Assembly: GCA_010015655.1 (NCBI GenBank)
Contig: ML976679.1
Coordinates: 531,901-595,900, forward strand
Source of the DNA: Bimuria novae-zelandiae CBS 107.79
Lineage: Eukaryota > Ascomycota > Dothideomycetes > Pleosporales > Didymosphaeriaceae
Length of the DNA: 64,000 nt
Direction: 5' to 3'
The position numbers and the translations under genes were made by a program. Positions 47,168 to 56,519 of this stretch are shown here, one piece after another. Positions within the stretch are counted from its first letter, which is position 1. Every line of letters starts with the position of its first letter. The notes under the pieces are model-generated. The model was not told where the DNA came from. It made no database searches and worked only from the letters and a program-made list of their open reading frames with translations.

Positions 47168-49287
47168 CCGTGCCCGACGGGCTCGTGCACCGCGCGGGCT
47201 CGTGCACTAACACTAACATGCTCACTACCATAAAGATAAGGTTATTATAAGCGCTACAAAAGCGATTATCGCGAGATTTTTTGTTATAATTACTCCGTAG
47301 AGGTGTATAAACAAGTTGTACTATCTAAGTTTTCGCAAGAGAGTAATTACGCGACCGCGAGAGCTGACTTTAGGTAGAGGTGCTGGTGTAGCTTCTGGGG
47401 ACGACGGATAAGCTATAGCACCGCCCTTAGCTTATTTTAGCTTACGCTTTGCTAGAGGTGCTTTTAAAGCTTTGCGCTTGCCTCTTTAGGTAATTGTAGA
47501 GGCCTGCCTAGTGTTTTGAGCAGCTTTTCTAGCATCCCGGGCAGCCACCTGTTCGGCCTTCATCTGATCTCGCACCTCCTTGGCTCTCTCTCTCGCCACA
47601 CGACGCTCCTCCTTCTCTTGCTCCTTAAGGAGCTTGGTAGCAGCTTAAAGCTCCTTTCTATTTAACTTTGCTAGTCTCTCCTGCTCCTCTTAGTGTTACT
47701 TTTCTGCCTCACGCTTACGTGCTCGCTCGAACTTAGAGGGCGACTAAAAAGTAGCACTACTATAGTACTTCTCCTCGCGCTGTAAATTAAGAGGCTTGCT
47801 AGCGTTCTTATGCTGCTTCTTAGCAGTAAGAGCATCCCTTAGGCCGCTGTTCTCATGGTGTAGTAGCTCGTTTTAAACCTAAAGTTGGTGTAGCGTTTGG
47901 GAGAGCTTCTGCGAGGTCTCCGCCGAGGTATCCTTTACTACAGCACGTATGAGACGCTCCATCTGCCTCCAGTCCTTAGGCAAAAGGGCTAAGAGCCGTG
48001 CCTTACTCTCATTGTTGTCCTGTTTACGGAAACGCTTAAGTACAACGTTAGCCTTTATAGGGGCTATACTAGTAGCTTCAAACGCCTTAAGGACGAGTTT
48101 TATTATAAACGTAGACTCCTAAGTACCCTAGAACAGCGGGAAAAAGTCTCTTTTCTAGATAGCTAGCAACTCTTACGTTTTAAAGAGGTAATTAATAAGC
48201 TTAGCAGAGTAGTTACTGCTAAAAGGTTTAAAGCAAACTACATTAAGAGGCTATAGTATATAGGTTAAGTAAGGGGGAAACACGGCTAGTAGTATTTTAT
48301 AAGCCTTGCAGTATTTAATAAAGTCTATTAAGAGGTAGCTATTGTGGCTATTAAGTATAAGGAGGCGCTAAGCTTGGCTAAGGCGTGCTTTTTACTTTAT
48401 TTCGCGGTCAAAAACCTGCTCTAACCAGGCTAATCTAATATTATTATTTATCTATCCTATTAGTGAGGAGCTCACAAACACACTATGCTTTTCTACTTTA
48501 ATTTAAGCTACTTATAAGGCTTGAAGTGTGTAGTTAGCTAACGAGTATATAAGGGCTAGCAACAAAACACTCCTATCTACTCTAATAGTTACTATAACTA
48601 TTACCTACTCTTAAGAGCTATTTTAAAGCGCTATTTAGACCTTCTTTTCCTCCTATTAAAGCTAACTAAACACCCGTTTTAAGCGTCCTGTAATACTAAT
48701 TATAAAGCCCTTTTTATCTATATTGTAGGTATTATAAGGCTTTACCTTATACTAAATAATCTTATAATGCAAGAGGTTAAAGTACAACTTATACTTACGT
48801 TGTAAGTTAGCCTAGTAGCGTATAACGTCTATGCTAGCGCTCTATTTAGAGATAAGATAGTTATAGTTATAGTTAATAAAACGCGAAACCTAGCCCTCTC
48901 CGACATGCTTTTTCGATATATTAGACGTAAAATTTTGTATTATAGCTCTCGTAGGAGGTAGCCCACGAGCCATAAGCCCTCTAATATACTCCACGAGTCC
49001 CTCCTCTTGTTATAGGCTAAGTAGTTGTTGCGCGGCGTACCCGGCTGCCTAAGGGCCTGTCTAGTGGTTCCACCTTCGGCTAAGTATTGAATGCGATACA
49101 CCATATTTTTTCGCGATACCTTAAATACTAAAATTATCGCTAGCTTCACGCGATTCTAAATCTGCAATCGCCTTATTAATTAGTGCTATGGTGGTGTAGT
49201 TATCGCGTGTTAAAAAAGTCGAGATGGACGCGTTGTTTGGTGGGGTGGTGCACGAGCCCGCGCGGTGCACGAGCCCGTCAGGCACGG
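47168..49287 (-). mobile_element. Pogo-type DNA transposon (element P3)
   Basis: 2,120 bp, TIRs of about 42 bp starting CCGTGCCCGACGGGCTCGTG, flanked by TA (47166-47167, 49288-49289). GGGCTCGTGCAC occurs twice per TIR, 17 bp apart (47179 and 47196). Inserted in or beside ORF1 of the LINE. Interior RIP-mutated; TIRs nearly intact. Confidence 0.92.
47400..49200 (-). pseudogene. P3 transposase (psq/CENP-B helix-turn-helix plus DDE)
   Basis: Minus-strand translation starts near 49200 with NFSIKGIAKKYGVSHSILSRRW (helix-turn-helix). It continues with RGLPPTRAIIQNFTSNISKKHVGEGWVSRF, which aligns in layout with the P2 transposase. The region YNTYNIDKKGFII near 48710-48735 is the first-Asp box. The C-terminal part holds a long basic coiled coil (KEQEKEERRVARERAKEVRD near 47600) also seen in P2. 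Many TAA/TAG stops. Confidence 0.78.
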
Positions 49288-49298
49288 TAAGGCGTTCC

Positions 49299-50780
49299 AT
49301 GCGAATTACCCAACGTCGTGCCGGAGCCCCAATGGCGCCGTTAGACTCCGACTACGAACCGTCGACACTACCCCCTCCGCTAGACAAGCGAACTAGGAGA
49401 CGTACGGCTAAGGCGCTTGAAGCCCTACAGCAGTTCCCCGCAACGAGAGCAGCGGTCACGGTACTATAGCGATAGCAGAATAGCGAGGCCGAGCGCACGC
49501 AGCAACGCCTAACGCACGATAAACTCCCGCCCTTTCCCACCAGGCGCGTGTCGCTGTCCTCTAAACGCGAACGCGAGCCTAAAGGGAGCAACACTAGGCT
49601 AGGTTAGTTAGCAGTGCTTATCGCGAGTCTTAAGGAGATAATAGCGTAGTAAAGTAGTATTATTATAAACTAAAATAAAATTATTAAGAACATTTAACGC
49701 GATCGCGTAACGTTTTAGTTAAAGTAGTAGTATTTTAAGGACTAAATTATAAAGCTTTAAGAGATAATTAGCTCTCTACGCGCACAGCTCGACACTATCT
49801 TAATTAAGCTACTATTAACGTAGTTATAGGCGTTAATTATTACTAGCGGGCCGCTAGCAGGCGCAGGTACGATAGTTTCGAGAATAATAAGTATAGGGAT
49901 AGTAGATAAGGATAATATACGATAGCTAATAATTAACGTGAGCCAAGTAGGAGACGGCACAGCGGAGAAAGTAGCTATAATAGAGATAGCTAAGTAGGCT
50001 ATCTAGTAAGGTATAGACGGCGTAGAGAGGCTTATTAGTATAATAGTTAAGGGATTCTGCGTATAGTAAGCGAACAAAGGCACGAGCGTGATTAAGTTCT
50101 TAGTTAATAAAGATAAGGAGGCGACGATCTAGTAGATAATAGCAGAGTGGCTTAAGCCAGCACTACCAGGCGCAAGATTGGTGGGCCCTAAATAGTATCT
50201 GGTTAAGGTAGACTGGATCAAGGTAGCGCTGGCGATGGACGCAGAGAGCGGTAAGGTAAGCAGGTTAGCGATGGAACGCTTTAGCATAGAGAATAGGGTA
50301 AAGGTGTGCACGATGCGCTGGCTTAGGTAATTAAGACCTAGTAGATAGCACGCGTTAGTAGTAATTAAGATAGTAATAAAAGAGGAGGCAAAGAAGCTAC
50401 TAAAGTTAGATAGCGTAATATTTAGCGGAGGTAGTATTATAGTGTTGCTGTTTAAGGAGCAGCGCACGCTAGTAGCCTACTTTAAGTATAAATAGTTTAG
50501 ACACTAAGCACGCGACTGCATGCGGCTAGAGACGTGCAATATGTGCAGGCAAGAGGGCTATCTATAATATAAAATAGTTAACCTGCGCTGTATTAACTGC
50601 TAAGGCCCGCATTAAGCGTCGTATAGAGAATGCCTAGCGTATAGGAGAGAGATAGATAGGATTGCCACGCGCTAACGCTATAAATAGGGAGCTCTAGATC
50701 CTCTAGGCAAATATAAAGAGGGGCAGGGAAGCGTAGCACGCGCTTTATAATAACATAGCACTTACTAACTTTTATTTTAT
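49299..50780 (+). pseudogene. LINE ORF1 (gag-like, zinc knuckles)
   Basis: Begins ATG 49299 just after the P3 insertion, with a Pro/Arg-rich start (LDSDYEPSTLPPPLDKRTRR). A central part around WLKPALPGARLVGPKQYLVK (50150-50210) is followed by GRLAMERFSIENRV-like sequence. The end carries CCHC-type knuckles: CNMC-x(n)-C near 50530 and CINCQGPHQASYREC near 50590-50635. This layout matches ORF1 proteins of Tad-like LINEs that bind RNA. Stops are TAA/TAG. Confidence 0.75.
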
Positions 50781-51005
50781 TCTAGGCTAGGAGCCTAGAT
50801 ACTTTCTTATAAAGGGAGAAGTGGTGCTGCACGGTACGAATGTACGCTAGATAATATTCGTACTATAGGGCAGGCGAGAAAGATAGTACCTAGTTTAAAC
50901 GTGTATCTAGGCGTCGCGAGATATTAAGGCAACGTAGCTACAGGTAGACTTAGTAGACATTATGGCTATAGTGGCGCACATATGCGAAAGGAGGCTAATT
51001 ATTAT

Positions 51006-51124
51006 TGTCAGTGGGAGTGCCTACTGTGGTGTTGTTGGCCTGAGCGCCTCACGTGACCTCGGTTAGCGCACTGTATATAGTCTCACTCGATAGCTTTAAT
51101 ACACTTTAAGCTCTCCGTTCGACA
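51006..51124 (+). repeat. 5' LTR of the miniature element
   Basis: 119 bp, identical to 52067-52185 by direct reading. Confidence 0.96.
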
Positions 51125-51339
51125 GGTTATAAGCCCTTCAACCGCTATAGATAGCAGCTAGTCTCGCTATCAACGCAGCGCCTTAGCTCTTCTCTCCTAT
51201 TGATATCGTCAACCCTTAGGGACACAGTCCCGGCGGTAAGCTTCCGCTGCTGGCGCGTTAGACCAGCACCCACGACATTAAAAAAAGGCAAAGTCGTTAC
51301 ACGATCGCCTGAACGAGTTTTCAAGCACCTACGATTCCC

Positions 51340-51404
51340 ACCGAGCCAGAGCCCACCGAGCCAGAGCCACCGAGCCAGAGCCACCGAGCCAGAGCCAACG
51401 ACCC
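51340..51404 (+). repeat. 14-15 bp tandem repeat, 4 copies
   Basis: ACCGAGCCAGAGCC repeated four times inside the miniature element; the first unit has an extra C. Confidence 0.88.
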
Positions 51405-51619
51405 GGATTCCCACTCGACTCTCAGGTTGTGTCGTCCTTCTAAGCGCAGCCTGCTGTCGATCTCAGTACTTACGCCGGATCTGACACCGCAGAAGCCAAC
51501 GCTGCACCGTCAGAGACGAAGCGGACCCACGCCGGTTTTTGGCACCGCAGGAACGAACCCTGCACCGCCGAAGCTACAGCGACCCAGTAGAGCCCCAGCG
51601 AGCTCATACTAATCTACAA

Positions 51620-51884
51620 CATGTCAACTCCGACTGTAGGCGCGATCGTGCTTGACGCGACAGGCCGTAACTAGAAGGAGTGGAACAAACAGATAACCAA
51701 CGCAGCTACAGAGCGTAGCGCGAAGGATATCCTTTTGGGCACAAAGGCGCGCCCAGCGTACGCCTCCCAAGACTACAAAGTGCATCCCCCTATATACCCG
51801 AAGGAAGGACGCCTTTCCCCACCAACTCTAGGATTCTCGCAAGTACGAGCCCTATCAACCGAGCTTGGGACTACAAGAGATTGA
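51620..51884 (+). pseudogene. Gag-like start in the miniature element
   Basis: ATG 51620 opens a frame MSTPTVGAIVLDATGRN, then one TAG (51671), then KEWNKQITNAATERSAKDIL, resembling the N-terminus of copia gag (the x-W-x-QI segment), and stops at about 51882. The remainder of gag-pol is missing. It suggests the element arose from a copia element by internal deletion. Confidence 0.5.
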
Positions 51885-52066
51885 GATGTCCCTCCCTCTT
51901 CCTCCTTTATCAACTACCGGGGGGTGCCCACACCGAGGACCCTATGCTCCGGCCCTGTTACTATTACCGACATTCTGGGGGGTGCCTATGACTTAAGCCC
52001 TATCTACCTAATTCTCCCTATTTTTTAGCTTGAGCTCACTGTTCTGCTACTCAGCCCAGGGGGGTG

Positions 52067-52185
52067 TGTCAGTGGGAGTGCCTACTGTGGTGTTGTTGGC
52101 CTGAGCGCCTCACGTGACCTCGGTTAGCGCACTGTATATAGTCTCACTCGATAGCTTTAATACACTTTAAGCTCTCCGTTCGACA
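52067..52185 (+). repeat. 3' LTR of the miniature element
   Basis: 119 bp, identical to the 5' LTR, followed by ATTAT. Confidence 0.96.
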
Positions 52186-55100
52186 ATTATGTCTATATAC
52201 ATCCTAGACCTGTCCTCGTCGACAAGGACCAGGGAGGAGAACATAAAGGAGCTTAGTAGTAGGCTATAGGCGATTAACGAGCTAGTGCAATAAGAGCAAC
52301 TACGCAACCTATACATAAAAGTAGTAGTTACTAGTAACTTTAACTAGTATAACCTACTATAGAAAGGAAGCCACATTAATAGCATAGCAAGCTAAGAAGA
52401 AAGCGGACTAATTATTAACTTTATAGCAGAGCTAGCACTATAAAGTCTCTTACTATTAAGTGTAACTACGTTTATTAGCGATGCGGGACGCTCGTCGACG
52501 ATTAACCTAATACTTATAACACCTAAGTTAGCTAGAAACTTAGTTAAGTACTCGATCTGGGAGCACGAGTATAGGTTAGACTACTAGGCTATATAGACGC
52601 GCTTCTGCATTGAGGTAGGGAGGCAAGAGAGATAGGAGAGATTACTATTTAAGAATACACCGTAGGACAAGATTAGGCAAGTAGTTAAGTACAAGAAAGA
52701 AGTAGGCTTTCCGTCTAAAGATATAGACGAGATAGCGAGCCGGCTTACGTAGTAGGTAACTAAGGTAGTAAAGGCGCACTGCCTAAGGGCGCGACCGTCG
52801 CCGTACATAAAGTAGTAGTAGAACGAGGACCTTACAGCGCTAAGGAAGTCGTACACATACTGGCGGAACTAAGCATGTGCGATATAATAATAAGAAAGAG
52901 AGAATGTAGAGCTGCGTAGCATGGCAATAAGAGTAAAGAGACTCTTTTACTAGATAATCTAATAGTACTACAAGCAACACTAGGAGGTTTTCCTTAATAA
53001 TAGTAATAACGTATAGAAGGTAGCTAAGTACCTAGATTTATAAGCAAGTAGCTTGTTTACTAAAGTGCTACTAATTTAAAAGACTAGCCTAGAGGGAGGC
53101 GTTGCTACAGAAAATAATAAGATTAAAAAAGAGTTACTTTAAGCATTCTTCTTAAGTCCGCCACCGTGCGAGCAGGAGGAGACAATAATAACATATAACT
53201 AACTACACTATAAGCTAATTGCCAAGCACGAGGTAAAAGTAGCAGTGTTTAGGGCAAGCCTGGACAAGGCGCTAGGGAGAGACAGACTGCCAGCGCGGGT
53301 GTAGAGAAAGCTATAGCTAGTCTTAGGCGAAGAGATCACGTAGCTATTCGCGCGCTTACTTAAAATAGGAAAGGTGCTAAAGGCGTAAAAGGTAGCAAAG
53401 ATTATACCGCTGCAAAAGCCAAAGCGAAAGAACTACATCGTTATTAATAACTATTAGCCCATCTCGCTGCTTTCGACGCTAGGTAAGGCGCTGGAGTCGC
53501 TAGTAGCTAAGCAAATAGTATACCTAGTAGAGGAGTATAGCCTCTTGCTAAAGACGCACTTTGGCGCGCGTAAGTAGCAGGCGACAACGCATGCGCTATT
53601 ATACCTTTATAAAGACGTATTTAAGGCATAGCGCGAGAAGAAGACGCTATTACTAGTATTATTTAACGTTAAGGGAGCGTATAATAACGTGGCCACTAAG
53701 CTAGAGATTAGATAACTGCGGCAGCGATAGATCCTAGAGACAATCGTGCGATAGGTGTAGGACTTTTGCACGAAGTAACAGGCGTGCATCCTTATTAATA
53801 GCACGACGATAGAAGTATAGAGGCTTTCGCAGGCTAGTCTCCCCTAAGGATTAGCGCTTGCTCTAATCCTCTTCTTATTTTTTAACGCCGACCTAGTGCA
53901 GAGCGCACTACGACATAGTAGCTTAATAGCGTTTATAGATAACTACTTAGCATAGGTTATAGGACTATTAGTAGAGGAGAACACGCGAATAGTTTAAGAT
54001 TAAGTAGTACTAATACTAGAAAAGTAAGAGCGCACTAGCGGGGCCTAGTTTAAGGTAATTAAAATAAGCTTTATCTACCTTACGCGATATAAGGCAGCGG
54101 GCTAAAATAATATAACGCTACTATAATTTAAAGAATAAGATATTATACCTATAGATAAGGTTAAGCTCCTAGGCGTAACGCTAAATAAGGAGCTAAGGTT
54201 TAAAGTATATCTTATAAATAAAATAAGTAAGATAACTAAGACAGCGCTAGCGCTGCACAGGATAAAGAAATTATAATTAAAAGTAGTTAAGTAGCTAGTA
54301 TAAAGTATAGTGCTGCTAGTGGCGAACTATGCGTTACTAGTATAGTACCTAATTACAACGCACGATATAAAGTAGCTCCTGCTATAGTTATAGAGGATTA
54401 CGGCGTAGGCGGTAATACGAGGATTCCGCACTGTCGCGCTATTGGTAGTAGAGGTGGAAGTAGGCCTGCTTCCCATAGAGTAGAGACTGCGGAAGCAGAC
54501 GATCGCGTTCTGGGTGTTAATTCACAAGCTAGGCTAGTCGCATCCACACTAGATGCTTAAGCGGCAATAACTATGCACGAAACATCAGTCGCTGCTTATA
54601 AGGGTGGCGGAGATGTATGCAGACGTCCTAATAGATATAGTAAGCAAAGTTAAGCTATACGCGTGCCCATTGTGGGTAGCGTGGTCGAAAGTGGTAATCT
54701 ATAAAGACGAAGAACAGGTGCGAGCCGCTGCCAAGGAGTACTAGCCAGGACAAGTAGACCTGTACGTAGACGCATTAGTGAGGAACGGCAGAGCGGGCAT
54801 TAGGGTGTATACTAGGCTATTATAGGTGTGTATCTTAAAGATAGTAGCAAGCTCTAAGCAAGTAGACGCACACCTTATAGAGCTCTTAATAATTAGTAAA
54901 GTAACTAACTAGCTATAGGGCCTGTCGTGCGTAGCGCTTAACAGCAATAGTTATCTTATACTAGTATTAAATATCTACATCTTCTCTAACTTGTAGTTAG
55001 CACTACTATTAGTAAAGAACTAAAGAGCAAGTGCGTGTTAAGAGGTAGTAGTAGAGATTATTAAGAAATTACGTATGGTTAACGTCGCATTGCACTGGAT

Positions 55101-56062
55101 CCCGGGACATGCAGGAGTTGGAGGAAACAAGCAGGCAGACAGGCTGGCCAAGACAGCGACGAGAAAAGAGAGCGAGCAGCCGCCACAGCGCGATGGCATG
55201 CCATAGTATCTAGCACGGCTAGCACTAAAGAGAGCCAGGGTGATAGACGGACCGCCTCCACCAAAGTGGGCCGAGATGGGCAAGTTCACGCGGAAGATCA
55301 ATGCGGCGTTTCACACAGGCAAGTCGGCAGAGATGTACAGGCAGTTAAATAGTATCGAAGCAGGCATCCTTACGCAACTGCGGACGGGCAAGACATTCCT
55401 TAACAAGTACCTGCACAAGATCAGGGCGGCAGATGCGACAGCGTGCGACTATGGGAGCATAGAATCGATAGCACATTTTCTCTTCGCATGCAGGCGATGG
55501 AGGCAGCAAAGGGCGAAGCTGAGACAGCAGCACGGACAACGGTTCGGGGAGCTATCGTACGCGCTGGGAGGGTACTCGAGCAGGCAAGAGGGAGGAGAGA
55601 GCATCGATAGGCCAATAGAGCGGTGAAAGGCAGACATGGAGGTAGTAAGGGCGATAATCGACTTTGCAAAGAGCACGGGGCGTCTGTAACCACACGAACG
55701 ATAGATAAGAAATAAAGACAAAATAAACGCAGAAGAGCGGAGGTAGCTAAGGATTCCTTCTACTGCCTCGTGAGCGTAGAACGGCGAGCTATCTATAAAC
55801 GCGCCTTAGCCAGTGCGCTACTAATTAAGAAGCGTACGACGCTAAACATGCCTTGTAGACGCGAGGCCTTAAAAAGCTGCATAGCTTACTATATATAGTA
55901 CTATATTACTTTCTTTCTATTTCCTTTATTAAGCATGGAGTTAAGCATCGGACGAGCAGGTCTTATGGTTAGCTTCTGAACTAGAGTAGGCGTAACGACG
56001 CAGAGTGTACATAGCTGGCGCATCGTAACGGCCCATACCCACTGGGTGCATGGCCATAATAG

Positions 56063-56098
56063 AACACACACACACACACACACACACACACGCGCGCG
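56063..56098. repeat. (AC)n(GC)n microsatellite
   Basis: About 14 AC units followed by four CG units. Confidence 0.95.
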
Positions 56099-56139
56099 AG
56101 CTTTGAGCATGGTGTTAGACATGCGATAAGCAGGTCTCA

Positions 56140-56168
56140 TACACACACACGCGCGCGCGCGCGCGCGA
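56140..56168. repeat. (AC)n(GC)n microsatellite, second copy
   Basis: Five AC units then about nine GC units, 40 bp after the first tract. The shared order suggests duplication of the whole segment. Confidence 0.93.
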
Positions 56169-56519
56169 GCTAGCTGTTGCAGCAGAGTATCTATATTGTT
56201 GATGACTTTTCATTTCAAGTTAAAGGTCGAGCGTAAGGTCACTTACGATTCAGAAAACCACGTGGCGCCCTGCCACACATTGTGGCTATGCTGCCCCTCC
56301 TTATGTCATCTTCCTTGGCAAACCTGTTGCGGGGCAGGTAGTGAATCAGGGCGGCCTTTGAAAGCTGAAACGCACGTTGCGTCAACTTCTCAACGACGAC
56401 TGATCCTTACGCATCATCCCTCTCACCTAGTCGCACTCTTTATTCACACTTTCGACTTTCACTCCTAAGTATCACAACACTTTGCGCAGCTTGAAGGCAG
56501 GAGCTACCCCGCTGCAATC

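Larger units (their letters stand above)
51006..52185 (+). mobile_element. Miniature LTR retrotransposon (TRIM-like), identical LTRs
   Basis: 1,180 bp with two identical 119-bp LTRs (51006-51124, 52067-52185) starting TGTCAGTGGG and ending TTCGACA, flanked by the 5-bp duplication ATTAT (51001-51005, 52186-52190). A polypurine run AGGGGGGTG precedes the 3' LTR. No RT or integrase is encoded; only a short gag-like start is present. Base composition is about 50 percent GC with no sign of RIP. It is inserted in RIP-mutated LINE ORF2. It must rely on proteins of another element, by its ends probably a copia relative. Confidence 0.95.
50780..55689 (+). pseudogene. LINE ORF2 (endonuclease, RT, RNase H), interrupted
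   Basis: The endonuclease part spans 50780-51005 and 52186-52550 (ending ISDAGRSSTINLILIT, the catalytic SDH region degraded) and reads in frame once the insert and one ATTAT are removed. RT follows at about 53250-54060, with KIIPLQKPKRKNY, NYQPISLLSTLGKALE, LLLVLFNVKGAYNNV and the catalytic box LIAFIDNYLA near 53925-53950 (FxDD now FxDN). RNase H-like motifs are DLYVDALVRNGRAGIRVYT (54755) and VALHWIPGHAGVGGNKQADR (55084). The end has a C-x(n)-H-x4-C motif (CDYG...HFLFAC) near 55446-55490 and stops at 55687. From about 55035 onward the sequence is nearly open. Confidence 0.86.
49288..55730 (+). mobile_element. Tad-type non-LTR retrotransposon (LINE), RIP-degraded
   Basis: Two consecutive plus-strand coding regions: gag-like ORF1 with zinc knuckles, then ORF2 with endonuclease, RT, RNase H and a C-terminal CCHC-like motif. 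This is the arrangement of fungal Tad1 elements. It is interrupted at 51006-52185 by a miniature LTR element flanked by ATTAT. The left end is obscured by P3 and D2. The 3' end beyond the stop at 55687 is not sharply defined. It is strongly mutated in the RT part and less so after 54400. Confidence 0.88.
55731..56519. other. LINE 3' flank, microsatellites and het-c promoter region
   Basis: No gene. Contains two dinucleotide tracts and a pair of related segments of about 38 bp, around GAGCATGG-GTTA...AGCAGGTCT (55934 and 56105), each followed within about 130 bp or less by one of the tracts. The interval from about 56170 to 56519 should hold the het-c promoter and 5' leader; I see no clear TATA box. 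Confidence 0.55.

Noticed and set aside
49224..49469. ORF joining the P3 TIR to LINE ORF1
   Set aside because: The start lies in the transposon TIR; only the part after 49299 belongs to the LINE.
51145..51612. Overlapping ORFs in the miniature LTR element
   Set aside because: They arise from the GAGCCA tandem repeat and have no similarity to gag or pol.
55901..56146. Minus-strand ORF with a Cys-Val run
   Set aside because: Translation of the AC microsatellite.
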